From NCBI GenBank assembly GCA_029718625.1, contig CM056397.1:3062590-3126589 (forward strand): a DNA stretch of 64,000 nucleotides. The letters are read 5' to 3'. A program made the position numbers and the translations under genes. Source of the DNA: Synaphobranchus kaupii. Taxonomy: Eukaryota; Chordata; Actinopteri; Anguilliformes; Synaphobranchidae. Under the pieces are notes generated by a model. It did no database searches. It was not told the DNA's origin and saw nothing but the letters and a program-made list of their open reading frames with translations. Shown one piece after another: positions 11,893-22,437 of the stretch; the first letter of the stretch is position 1, and each line of letters starts with the position of its first letter.

Positions 11893-13194
11893 CCCCTTTG
11901 CAGATGGAAAATTTGGTCAATTCTCATCTATTTAGCAGGTGCTCTGTTTAGGATTTTATAACTCCAGGTGTGAGCATCACAGAAACTTGGTAAATGGCTT
12001 AAATGAAACAAGACAGGTGTACCATTTACAAGAGATAAACATAGATTTGTTTATTTTCATAATTTAAGTCAAAATAAAGTGACACAAATGCAAAGAAACT
12101 TTGGAAAAATGCAAAAAAAAATAGAGCATTTTCTATGCCATAAGTGACAAGTATATACGCCATAGCCTATATTATGTACGATAACATGAATATAAAATAG
12201 TATTCCACTATCTGCAAAATGCTGCCAAATATTCTATCTTCAATGAAAATCGGTAGCCTACATAACACATAAAATGAACGATTGCAGTCAAAATGTGAAA
12301 ATAACAATAGGTCTATTAATCATATTGGACAACACAGTGCTCGAGTGGAAAAACTAACGTACATATGTAGCCAGCGAGACCAACCGCATTTTAGAAGCAG
12401 TACTACTTACATATCGGGAAGGGAAAACTCCAGTCGGACAATGCGTTTTCTGTAGAGCTTGCGTAATACTAGACGGTTCAAACGAAAATTGCCGTTACAC
12501 TGGGCTGTAATTAATTGTTCAAAAGCATCCAATTAGACATTGCATATACCGTTGCTAAGGTTATAATGTACTCTATTGGATAAAAGCCGACAATTAAACC
12601 AGAATGAAATGTAATGAATGAGACAGGCTTGCAGGGCATGGGGGGTATTACGAGTCGACGTTTCAGATAGTGTAATAGATGTATATGTTGTATATACCAG
12701 ACAATAAATTACCACTGAATTTTGAAAGAAACATCTCTATGTGTAAAACCAATGGAAGGATTGTATATTTATTTCATATTTAGTAGCAGATATTCATAGT
12801 AGAATATGTGGTATAATGAGACAATAATTTCACGTGTTTATTTTGCATTTGAGTGAGCAGGGCTTTTCACAGCTATTTTGGCATACGATCAGGCTATTGT
12901 TGGGTTTATCTTCTTGCTATGACGGAATTTTTTTTTTATATGATGAATAAATATATTTATGAACTCACACATTGTCCACAATGTCACGCGTGGGTATAGA
13001 CTAGGTGGGGAGTTGCTTGTTAAAATAGTGACACTTAGAAACCCCTTATTCAGCAGAGTTGTCACGAATCGTCTACCAATAAACTTAAAAGAAAGAGTTT
13101 GTGATTTCCACTAATAGTTTGGCTGCAGGAGCAACAAATGTCTCAGTTGAGCAAAATCTTGCCGCTGTGGTCACTAGGCATCTGTGCAAAGGAG
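11893..13194. mobile_element. piggyBac-like non-autonomous element, copy A
   Basis: Flanked by TTAA at 11889-11892 and 13195-13198. The ends form an imperfect inverted repeat: CCCCTTTGCAGATGG on the left against CTCCTTTGCACAGATG read inward from the right. TTAA targets and ends starting with C-runs are hallmarks of piggyBac transposons. Its 1.3 kb has no transposase frame. Copy B at 46830-50530 shares both end regions (for example the block near 12030-12100 with 46925-46995, and 12130-13150 with 49410-50480), which confirms a mobile family. Confidence 0.75.
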
Positions 13195-13198
13195 TTAA

Positions 13199-14090
13199 TA
13201 TTCTTGATTATTGACTTAATAGTGAATATCTTATAATATATATATAATACATATCTTTAGTTTTTAATTATGTGTAACCATCTCTTGACTGGAGAAGGTC
13301 AACAGTCTTCTGAAAACTTTTTTTCTTTTTCTTTTTAAAAATGTGGCACCCAACACGGGGCTATGTAGGCCTATGTCCAATTCTCAGAATGCCAAATTGT
13401 CCCCCAAATGCATTCATGGAACAACCCCACTGCACAGGACACACGGGTACCAGATCTCAGTGCAGACCCATGGCTTTCCTTCAAAACACATGGCTCAGCC
13501 ACCTGTTTCTCCCTACGCACCATCGCCAAACTCGCACAGAGCAGAATCGAAGGAAGACCACCCCTGTGCTTAAAAAGTAGCATGTTAAGGTTTTTTTTTT
13601 TGTGTTTAAAATTATTATTAGGTGTGAATAATTGTGATATATATTTTTGAAAAAAAAAACTTGTTAATCAAAATCTTTTTCACTGTATCAGTATAAAGAA
13701 TATAATTTTCCCTTCTTTGAACATGCACTAAGGCTTATTTCCTATATTTTTTTATTTTATACAACCCTCTTTGCTCATCTTTATCAAGGATGTGAATAGG
13801 TGCTATAGCAGAGTTGTACCTTGACATAACATACATTTAGATATGATAAATCAATTTAACCTGCACATTGGGTGGAGGGTTACAGTATAAAGGGCTTTTT
13901 ATAAGGATTTAATGATTCACATTGTTGCATGGATAGCCATTCAATGTTTCGCCATTTTTCAAAGATTTTCTCATTCATGTAATCCACTACTTTTGGATGA
14001 CATCCAAAAAGTTAACTTGTTTTCTGAGGTTCTCACCAATACAGGAAGAATCTTTGCAGTATTCTGTTAAATATTCTAAGAGTTTTTAGA
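13199..14090. other. No gene seen
   Basis: Overlapping frames at 13341-13650 cover one open stretch on both strands and look like chance frames; none resembles a known domain. 13765-13800 has a TTGCTCATCTTTATCAAGG motif, similar to the ends of Tc1-like elements. Confidence 0.4.
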
Positions 14091-14095
14091 AAATC

Positions 14096-15981
14096 TGTAA
14101 AGGCGGCGTGACATGTGAGGTAGGAGGAGCCAAACGCAGCAAGGGGATTCATTAAGCCCTAAGGCCACTAAGGAGGGAAACCCCGCAATTAAGGGAGGGA
14201 GACAAGACAGGGAACACACGTACCAAACTACTAACCGGCTCACTGTCGCACACCAATGAGTAGAAGCGCAAACACCAGGTTTCTCAGTAAGAAAACCAAA
14301 TAAGGCTAATGGAACAAAGAACTGCTACCCTATACTTCTACGAGCTAAGTAACTCAGTAAAAGCATGAATGCCCGATCTCCCAGGAGAGAGAAACATTTT
14401 ACAGGCGAATAGAGCAGAGATCTGCGGTCCCATGCCTCTACGAGCTAAGTAACTAAAGAACCAGCAATAATAAACGCCCTGCCTTGGTAACGAGACGCAT
14501 AAGAACAGGCGAGTAGCATAAATGGTACAAATAAAACACACAGCCAACAAACCCTGCAAAATAATATGAGATAGTATATGAGGAGGCGAAAAGAACAGAG
14601 ATCTAACGTTCCAAGGCTACTCTCAGAATCGCAGTCACACACAAACATGTCCACAACATCGCCCAATCTTCCCTATAGGAAGACATGTACCGAAGGACGA
14701 AACAGAACTACAGTTCCAAACAAAATTGCCAAAAAGCTCCATGTATGGAGACAGGTACCGAAAGGAACGAACAGGACAGGCTGCACCGGACATTTACCGG
14801 CTAAAAGACTAACGCAAGATTAGTAGAAAATAAACGCCCTACCTCTCCGTAAAGAAGAATGTAACGAGGCGAAAGGAACAGAGAGCTAACGTTCCAAGGC
14901 TACTTTCAGAGACTCACAGTCACACACACAAACATGTCCACAACATCGCCCAGTCCTCCCTATAGGAAGACATGTACCGACTGACGAAACAGAACTACAG
15001 TTCCGAACCAAAATCGCCAAAAGCTCCATGTACGGAGACAGGTACCCGAAGGACGAACAGGACAGGTGCACTGGACATTTATCGGCTAAAAGACTAACGT
15101 GTGTTTAATAGAAAATACACGCCCTGCCTCTCAGAATAAAGGAGAATGTAACGAGGCGAAGGAACAGAGAGCTAACGTTCCAAGGCTACTTTCAGAGACT
15201 CGCAGTCAAACACAAACATGTCAACAAAATCGCCCAAGCTCCATATGAGGAGAGACATACCCGGAGAACGAACAGAACTACAGTTCCGAACACAATCGTC
15301 CCGCAGGTAAAAAGGATGAAACAGGACAGCTGCACCGGACATTTACCGGCTAAAAGACTAACGCGAGTTTAATAGAAAATACACGCCCTGCCTCTCAAAA
15401 TAAATAAAGCCCTGCTTGTCAGTACGATAAAAATGCCCGGTCTCTTAGTAAGAAATGACTATACAAATACACCCACAAACAAAGACTCCTCTCACTTACA
15501 TGGAAGAAAGCAGACAGAGAGAGGAGGAAGAGACAGAGAAGGCAAAAGGATCTAGGCAAACGAAAGAAAAGAAAAACCAGAAAGCAGAGACAGAAAGGAG
15601 CCAGGGGGGAAAAGTCCTAATATATCCATGAAGGCAAGTCCCGCATTACTCCAATAAAACACTCTGGAGCAGAAATGGTCTCCTAAAAAACCTAGACTAA
15701 ATCATACTGGCTAAGCAATCAAAGGGCAAAATAATACCACACACAAGACAGCACAAATAATGCCCGACAATACACCACAATACAAATCAACAATATCGAA
15801 GCCCCGAACAAAGGAATACGGAGGCTTATATAGCTCACCGGCAACCATGCACACCTGTGAACGCTGAAGAGAACTCCACGAAAGAAACGCGGCGGAGCCA
15901 AAACTCCACTAAAAAAGCAGCGCCCACGTGTGGCGACCGAGGAACACGACCGCAAGGGAAAAAAGGTCATAAACCATGACA
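14096..15981 (-). mobile_element. LTR-like element copy 3 (TGTCATGG family), minus strand
   Basis: On the minus strand it begins TGTCATGG at 15981 and ends TTTACA at 14096. The flanks carry an exact AAATC duplication at 14091-14095 and 15982-15986. This copy shows the internal modules most clearly: three near-tandem units of about 270 bp at roughly 14580-14835, 14875-15135 and 15150-15400, each with AACGTTAGCTCTCTGTTCC-type hairpins and the GTGTTAGTC or GCGTTAGTC block. A TATATAAG promoter motif lies at 15825-15832. No protein is encoded. Confidence 0.82.
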
Positions 15982-15986
15982 AAATC

Positions 15987-16488
15987 TTTTTTTCACAAGT
16001 GGAAAGACCTTGGCCGTTGCCTTTGGCAAAATCAAAAATAGACTGAAGAAAACTTCTTATTAATATTAAACCTTCATTAGGTATGATTAATGATTAATAC
16101 ACCAATGTGAGCACATAGTGTGCACACAAAATGATATAAGTTATCTTTCAAGCAATACTCAAATTATTGCTCAGGTGCATAAAGCTTTGCTTTATAACCC
16201 ATACAAAGCACAATGTTCAACATTAAGCAGGTTGATGATTTTAATGCAGTGCACTTAGCTAATTAGGCAGAGAGCGGGGTAATGTTGAGAGAGGATGAAG
16301 AGACTTGAGGCCCACTTGTTCAGTACAAACAAACACAGCTGGGATAGAGAGAGAGCCAACTTTCTATCTCTCTCACTCCCCCCCCCCCCTCTTTCGCTCT
16401 CTTTCTCACACACGCTTTGTTGGAACAATATATTCTGATGCATTACCAAAATTTGGAAAATAAAGCAAAAATAAATCAATATCTATGA
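15987..16488. other. No gene seen
   Basis: AT-rich spacer with a C-run and CT repeats at 16366-16400. The minus-strand frame at 16255-16479 is driven by these repeats. Confidence 0.4.
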
Positions 16489-17650
16489 ACATTACATTAA
16501 TTTAGCAGATGCTCTTATCCAGAGCAACTTAAAATGTTGGAGAAACCTAAGTGTATTCATCTGATTAATATGAGCAATACTGCCAGACCTGGCTAACAGC
16601 ATTTCCAGACCAACCATAGATGCAACATCACATTAACTTTGCTAACCAAGAGCCAAAATAGCCGAAATATAAATTCTGAATACATGCAGTTTACATCAAG
16701 AACAAGCCACGATAAGAGAAACATAAAACCACAATAATATAACCTAAAACCAGCAAATACCATAACTTATAACTTGAATTAGTATAAACGTTGGGGCAGC
16801 GAGCAAGTGGGGATAGGAGGGGAATTAATATTCAGTCTGTAGAGGTGGGTATTTAGTTTGTGTCAGAAGATGGTCAACAATTCTGCTGTAGGAAGTTTGT
16901 TCCACCACTGGGGGCCAAGTACAAACAGGCATCTTGACTGATCAAAGCGACCATGCAGGGAGGGGATAGCCAGTCGCCTCAATGTTGCGGAACAGAGAGA
17001 TCTGGCCAGGGTGTAGGGTTTGATATTGATTAGAGGTATGGTGGAGCTGTTCCATTCACTTCCCTGTGGGTTATTACCAATGTTTTAAACTTGATGCAAG
17101 CTACAGGTAGCCAGTGAAAATAAAAGAAGGAGCGGTGCTACAAGTGCAAGCTCTGGAAGATTGTAAATGTGCAGACATGCTTTATTACCTTCAGGGGTTT
17201 AGTGGCTCAAGCAGAGAGGCCAGGGAGAAGAAATTGCAATAGTCCAGGGGTAAGAATGCCAGGGTCTGGACTAGGAGCTGCACAGAGTAGGTGGTGAGGA
17301 AGGGGTGGGTTTTTCAAATATTACATAAAAAGACTCTGCACACCTGCATAGAAAGCATTGAAATAGTATGAGAAACCATGAGAGGAGATGCCAGGTCCAA
17401 GAGATTGCATGTAAATGGAAAAGAGGAGGGGGCCAAGTACAGAGCCTTTGGGCATTACATGATTATCTTTTCTTTTCTCATTCTCTTCATTAATTTTCAG
17501 ATCTGCGTAAAGTACAGATACAGATAAAGATATCATTTCATTTAAAGTATTGGTTTTGTGTATTTTAGTTATTTGCAAATAAACTGATGGAAGTCCAGTT
17601 CCTCTTATTTGAGGTATTTGTAAATCATTGCCAAATAGAACCAATAGGTT
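16489..17650 (-). mobile_element. L2-clade LINE, degraded 3' part
   Basis: Minus-strand translation gives RT-family sequence in broken frames: GSVLGPLLFSIYM at about 17420-17460 (palm motif B region), a degraded FxADD-type segment just after it, then the C-terminal region with VLGPQWW...LPTAELLTIF near 16865-16920. This order and wording match L2-type LINE proteins. The 3' end at 16489-16535 is an AGCATCTGCTAAAT block followed by a TAATGTAATG tail, the usual L2 terminus, also used by the SINE at 20747. It is 5'-truncated and full of stops. Confidence 0.7.
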
Positions 17651-18436
17651 CATTTAAAATTCAAATGATTGATTAAAATACAATTTTAAAGAAATTACCA
17701 CAAAATTGATATAAATATCTGAATAATTACTTCAAATACTTTAGAAATAATATTTCAAGTGAAATCTTTATTATATTTCATGAAATAAGAGTGTCTCCAA
17801 ATTAGCCATTAACTCCCCCTTTTTCTATGTTAATTGATAATCTGACTCCAACCTGTCTCTTAAGAATCTGCAAATTTGTGGGCTCCACACCCTCTGTCAG
17901 TGGAGGATATAGCTGCACACCTGAGATTAATCAGGCAATTAGTACAGCTACATAAAGGGCCTACTTGAGTACACCAGTGTGGATTTGTTTGGTGTGGTGT
18001 TATTGGAAAAATGTATTTTGTGATGTGTATTTGCCCGCCTTAATTTTGCATGCCATGATACAACAATTAGATGCTAAGTGCCTGAAGAGACCAATGACTC
18101 TGTGGATATACCTAAGCTGGTTAACATTAATAAAAGAGCATAACATGGGTATTTAATGTAAAAGATGCACAAGGAATTTTTAAAAATACAACAGTTCAAG
18201 TTAGACATAATGACTAATATTTGTAGTCATACATGGATTGATACTTAAACTATTTCAAAATTCCAGTCCCCATCGCCCACCCAAAGGTTGGGGACAAAAA
18301 TATCTGAAATACCATCTTAGTGAAATTCATTGTCCAGTATCATTTACAAGCCTCACATGGACAAAAAGGTGTTAAACTACTGGAATTTAACTGCTGAAAG
18401 TATTGAAATTACCTCAAAATGAAATAACAGATATTT

Positions 18437-18643
18437 CGGTAACACTTTATAATAATGTCATAGAACATATAGTAATAGATCATTAGTAAGGCATTTGTTC
18501 ATTATTTAATTACAATTTTTAAATCATTATTCCTACATTCACAAACATCTATATATGTATTAATTAACACAAGTTAAAAGTGTTTTGAGGCCCATGTTGG
18601 TGATAATGCATTTTAAATAAAATTTGATTGATTGATTGTGTGT

Positions 18644-18738
<95 letters not shown>

Positions 18739-19065
18739 CACTCCACCTGACCATGCTCCTCTTCGAATAATTCATTTGAAGTGACAGATGCAAATCACCT
18801 GTCTTATAAATGCCCAGAGCAAGTACAGTTAAGGGGCTAGTACCAGCCTCAGCCTGGGCCCTGCCCTTGGGCCAAGCCGCAGCCCCACCCACTGGAAGCA
18901 GGAGGATATATAAGAAAAATTGTTCACTTGTTCTCTCCCAGTTGACCGGCAGGTTTCTGATCTGTTTACTTAACTCGTGTTAATTAATACACTATAATAA
19001 TTTATAGATGTTTGTGAATGTAGGAATAATAATTTATAAATTATAAGTAAATAATGAACAAATGC
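18437..19065. mobile_element. Fold-back DNA element, cut by a Gypsy LTR
   Basis: The left arm (18437-18585, starting CGGTAACACTTTATAATAAT) has an inverted partner at 18975-19065. Shared blocks include GCATTTGTTCATTATTTA and TTCCTACATTCACAAACATC. The right arm stops abruptly at 19065, where the Gypsy LTR begins, and the outer part of that arm is missing. Between the arms are a LINE-like GATTGATTG tail and a long CA repeat. CGGTAACACTTTA ends are common on teleost non-autonomous DNA transposons; I cannot fix the superfamily. Confidence 0.55.
18645..18735. repeat. (CA)n microsatellite
   Basis: About 45 uninterrupted CA units directly after a GATTGATTGATTGTGTGTG tail. The Cys-Val frame read across it on the minus strand is an artefact. 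Confidence 0.97.
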
Positions 19066-19565
19066 TGTTAAGGATCCGGGTAGGGACTGGACTCAAATGC
19101 ACGACAGAAATACAATAATGCTCGCGGGGAGCATTTATTACTTCGCCCAAAAACTCCGGAAGTATAGGGAGAAAAGGGAGAGGGGCTGAATCCTGGGTTG
19201 GCGTAGCAGAGGGAGAGCGGGATTAGGGAGACAGGGATGCGTGGCGTAGAACAGGCAGGAGGCTACAGGCTGGCGAGTAAGCAGAATATCAGACAAAGCA
19301 TTAATTTCAGCAAGACAAAACGAGACTGTGACTCCAAACTAGACAAGACCAGAGTTACAATGAACAAAACTTAACGAACTGGCACCAGATAAAGAACAAC
19401 GGGAGAATATATAGTTAGGCGAAACAAGCAGGGAAAGCACGCCCAGCCTGCACAACAAGGAAGACAGACAGGGAAACGTAAAAACAAGAGAAGAAATGTG
19501 AGGAAAAGGGGAAAAGGCGGAGCACAAACAGGGATGTGGACTGAGAGGGAACGGAGAGTGTAACA
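19066..19565 (-). mobile_element. 3' LTR of chromodomain Gypsy element 1
   Basis: 500 bp with TGTTAAGG at 19066 and GTGTAACA at 19565 (TG...CA ends). The same opening recurs at 22438 beside the other end of the coding region, in the same orientation, so the pair are LTRs of one minus-strand element. A TATATAGTTAGGCG block lies at 19408-19421. The flanking AATGC has no visible partner because the other end of the element is damaged. Confidence 0.8.
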
Positions 19566-19575
19566 GTACCCCCCC

Positions 19576-19872
19576 TCAAGGCACGCCTCCGGGCGTACCA
19601 CCAGGCCTGATCTTCTGGGGGTGGTGCCGGTGGAACTCCCAGGTGAGGGAGGGGTCCAGAATTAACTGGCGGGATATCCATGACCGCTCTTCTGGACCGT
19701 AGCCCTCCCAGTCCACCAGGTATTGGAAACCACAGCCCTTGCGGCGGACGTCAATAATATGGCGGACCGTGTATGCTGGGGGGTCATCAATGATCCGGGG
19801 AGGTGGGGGGGCTTTGACAGGGGCACTGAGGGGACTGGAGGAGACCGGCTTGACCTGACTGACATGGAACAC
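19576..19872 (-). pseudogene. Gypsy 1 integrase C-terminal chromodomain
   Basis: A 98-residue open stretch. After a proline-rich linker it has [13 protein letters not shown], then [17 protein letters not shown], a textbook chromodomain with the aromatic residues (Y, W, W) of the methyl-lysine cage. In chromoviruses this module at the integrase C-terminus steers insertion toward modified histones. It follows the integrase core in a different frame, so the element is not intact. Confidence 0.85.
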
Positions 19873-19941
19873 CGGGTGGATTCTGAGGGATGAGGGGACC
19901 TTGAGCTTGACTGTGGCAGGATTGATAACAGTGAGGATGGG

Positions 19942-20742
19942 TTAGGGGCCAATGAAACGGGGCTGTAATTTCTTGGAGGTGGATTGGAGGGGGATGGATG
20001 ATGTGGAGAGCCAGAGCTGTTGTCCCGGGGCATACTGCGGGGCTGGGGTCCGGTGAAGGTCAGCCAGGCGTCGGGTACGGGTCGTGGTGCGGAGGAGGGC
20101 AGTGCGTGCCATCTTCCAGATCCGCCGGCAGCGGCGGAGGTGGGCCTGCACGGACGGGATGGCGACTTCCTCTTCCTGGGTGTGGAACAGGGGGGGTTGG
20201 TATCCCAGGGAACACTCAAAGGGGGACATGCCCGTGGTGGAGCTCTTCAGAGTGTTGTGGTCATACTCCACCCACGGGAGAAGCTTGCTCCAGGAAGAGG
20301 AGTTGCGGGAGGACACACACTGCAGGGCAGCTCCCAGGTCCTGGTTGGTGCGTTCGGTCTGGCCATTCATCTGGGGGTGGTAGCCAGACGACAGGCTGGC
20401 GGATGCACCCAGGGACGCGCAGAACGCCTTCCACACCTGGGAGGAGAACTGGGGCCCACGGTCCGAGACGATGTCAGTGGGGATCCCGTGCAGCCTCACC
20501 ACATGTAGCACCAGGAGCTCCGCTGTCTCAGGGGCGGAGGGGAGCTTAGCCAGGGGAACGAAGTGGGCTGCCTTGGAGAACCGGTCGACAATCATCAGGA
20601 TGACCATGTTACCATCCAACGGGGGGAGACCGGTGATGAAGTCGACCCCCACATGGCTCCAAGGATGGCCCGGGACAGGGAGGGGGCGGAGGAGACCAGC
20701 GGAGGGCTGATGGGAGGCCTTGCTCCTGGCGCAGACGGGACA
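19942..20742 (-). pseudogene. Gypsy 1 integrase catalytic core
   Basis: The 236-residue frame at 19942-20652 holds the DDE core: D in [11 protein letters not shown] in [10 protein letters not shown] and E in [10 protein letters not shown], each in the expected order. This is the strand-transfer domain that inserts the DNA copy into the host genome. A SINE lies immediately upstream (20747-20988) and separates it from the zinc-binding N-terminus. Frames opposite to it on the plus strand are shadows. Confidence 0.85.
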
Positions 20743-20746
20743 GGCG

Positions 20747-20988
20747 AGGACATTACATTACATTACATTATAGGCATTTAGCAGACGCTCTTATCCAGAG
20801 CGACTTACACAACTTTTTTTATCATGTTTTACATATTATCCATTTATACAGCTGGATATATACTGAAGCAATTCAGGTTAAGTACCTTGCTCAAGGGTAC
20901 AATGGCAGTGTCCTACCTGGGAATCGAATCCGCAACCTTTCGGTTACAAGGCCAGTTCCTTAACCATTATACTACACTGCCGCCCCTA
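20747..20988 (-). mobile_element. tRNA-derived SINE with L2-type tail
   Basis: On the minus strand it starts with a tRNA-like head: GGCGGCAGTGTAG, an A-box-like TATAATGGTTAAGG, and a B-box-like GGTTGCGGATTCGATTCC near 20920-20940. It ends in GCGTCTGCTAAATG followed by four TAATG units at about 20747-20768. Heads of this kind are transcribed by RNA polymerase III. The 3' end matches the L2 LINE terminus at 16489-16535, implying mobilisation by L2 machinery. It interrupts the Gypsy integrase between a TAYV segment and the ACPVCA-type zinc-finger end. Confidence 0.8.
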
Positions 20989-20989
20989 C

Positions 20990-21345
20990 ATAGGCACATA
21001 GGCACGGGTATTCCCCCTCAGCATGGGCCACCAGAAGCTCCTCCTCACCAGGGCGATGGTCCTCCGGATACCAGGGTGGCAGGACAGGCGGGAGGTGTGG
21101 GCCCATTGGAGGACCTGGGAGCGGACGGAGTCGGGGACAAACAAACAGGAGTTGGGTTTATTGTGAGGGTTTGGGTGGGTTACCTGGGCGGTCTTCACGG
21201 TCTTCTCGATTCTCCACAAGACCGCAGCCACCACACAGGAGGGAGGGATGATGGGATCAGGGACGACAGGCCTGACGTCGGAGGAGCAGACACGGGAAAG
21301 GGCGCTGGGCTTTGTATTTCGGGAACCGGGTCTGAAAGTAATGAC
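20990..21345 (-). pseudogene. Gypsy 1 integrase N-terminus (HHCC region)
   Basis: Contains [20 protein letters not shown] followed by [17 protein letters not shown], the H-x-H half of the HHCC zinc-binding domain of Gypsy integrases. The two cysteines lie on the far side of the inserted SINE (an ACPVCA-type segment near 20730). Upstream, 21240-21345 holds the spacer between RNase H and integrase. The frame is interrupted. Confidence 0.75.
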
Positions 21346-22419
21346 AAAATTTAACCGGGCAAAAAACAGGGACCAACGGGCTTGACGTGAATTCAGCCGT
21401 TTAGCAGACTGAATATATTCCAGGTTGCGGTGGTCAGTCAGGACACTAAATCATTCCTCCGCCCCCTCCAGCCAGTGCCGCCACTCCACCAAGGCAAGCT
21501 TTACAGCCAACAACTCATGGTCTCCAACATCATAGTTACGTTGAGTCGGCGGGAGAAAAAGGCACATGGGTGGGTCTTCTGATCCAGGGCGGAGTGTTGG
21601 GAGAGCATGGCCCCAACTCCGGTGTTGGAGGCATCCACCTTGATGACAAACTGGCGGTTGGGGTCAGGGTGACAGAGGATGGGGGCTGTGGAGAACCTGG
21701 CTTTGAGAGTGGAGAGTAGCTTCAGGGGACCAGGTGAAGGGAACGGAGGTGGAAGTGAGGTTGGTGAGAGGGGCCGCAATCTGACTATAACCCCCAATAA
21801 ACCGCCTATAAAAATTGGCAAAACCCAGAAACAGTAACAAATGCTTGCGGGAGGCGGGACGGGGCCACTCAGTGACAGCTTCGATCTTGGCAGGGTCAGC
21901 CCGGATCTTCCCCTCCTCAACAATAAACCCCAGGAACGGAACCGAGGACATGTGAACGCTGCACTTCTCCGCCTTCACGAACAGCTTGTTTTCCAGCAGT
22001 CTCTGAAGGACCTGACGGACATGCTTGTCATGATCCTGGGTTTTTTTTGAGAATATTAATATATCATCAATGTAAACAAACACAGACCAATCGAGGAGGT
22101 CACGTAGAACGTCATTCACAAGGGACTGAAAGACCGCTGGGGCATTAGTAAGACCGAACGGGACCACCAGGTACTCAAAGTGTCCGAGGGGGGTGTTGAA
22201 TGCCATCTTCCACTCATCTCCCTCCCGGATACGAACGAGGTGATAGGCATTGCGGAGGTCCAGTTTGGTGAAGATGGTTGCGCCCTGCAGGGGCTCAAAA
22301 GCAGAGTTGATTAATGGCAAAGGATACTTATTGCGAACAGTAATGGCATTGAGCCCACGGTAGTCAATACAAGGGCGAAGCGAGCCGTCCTTCTTTGCTA
22401 CAAAGTCGGCTGAGTCCAT
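21346..22419 (-). pseudogene. Gypsy 1 reverse transcriptase and RNase H, fused to a Gag start
   Basis: The frame at 21664-22419 reads the RT palm with the catalytic YIDD motif in [11 protein letters not shown] and the [15 protein letters not shown] motif; RNase H follows in other frames (21346-21660, with [11 protein letters not shown]). The first residues are MDSAD, which is also how Gag of the related element 2 begins at 53302, directly followed by the RT segment [11 protein letters not shown]. Gag, zinc knuckle, protease and the RT N-terminus are therefore missing through an internal deletion that left an open frame. RT motifs are intact, but frameshifts downstream make the element defective. 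Confidence 0.85.
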
Positions 22420-22437
22420 AATTTGGCCAGTTTGTTC

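Noticed and set aside
19998..20549. 183- and 162-codon plus-strand frames
   Set aside because: Antisense to the Gypsy integrase. The GC-rich coding strand leaves the opposite strand open; no independent similarity. The same holds for plus-strand frames at 45866-46658 and 57540-58767.
20915..20985. Possible tRNA gene
   Set aside because: A- and B-box-like blocks are present, but I could not form a good cloverleaf with an acceptor stem, and the sequence is the head of a SINE.
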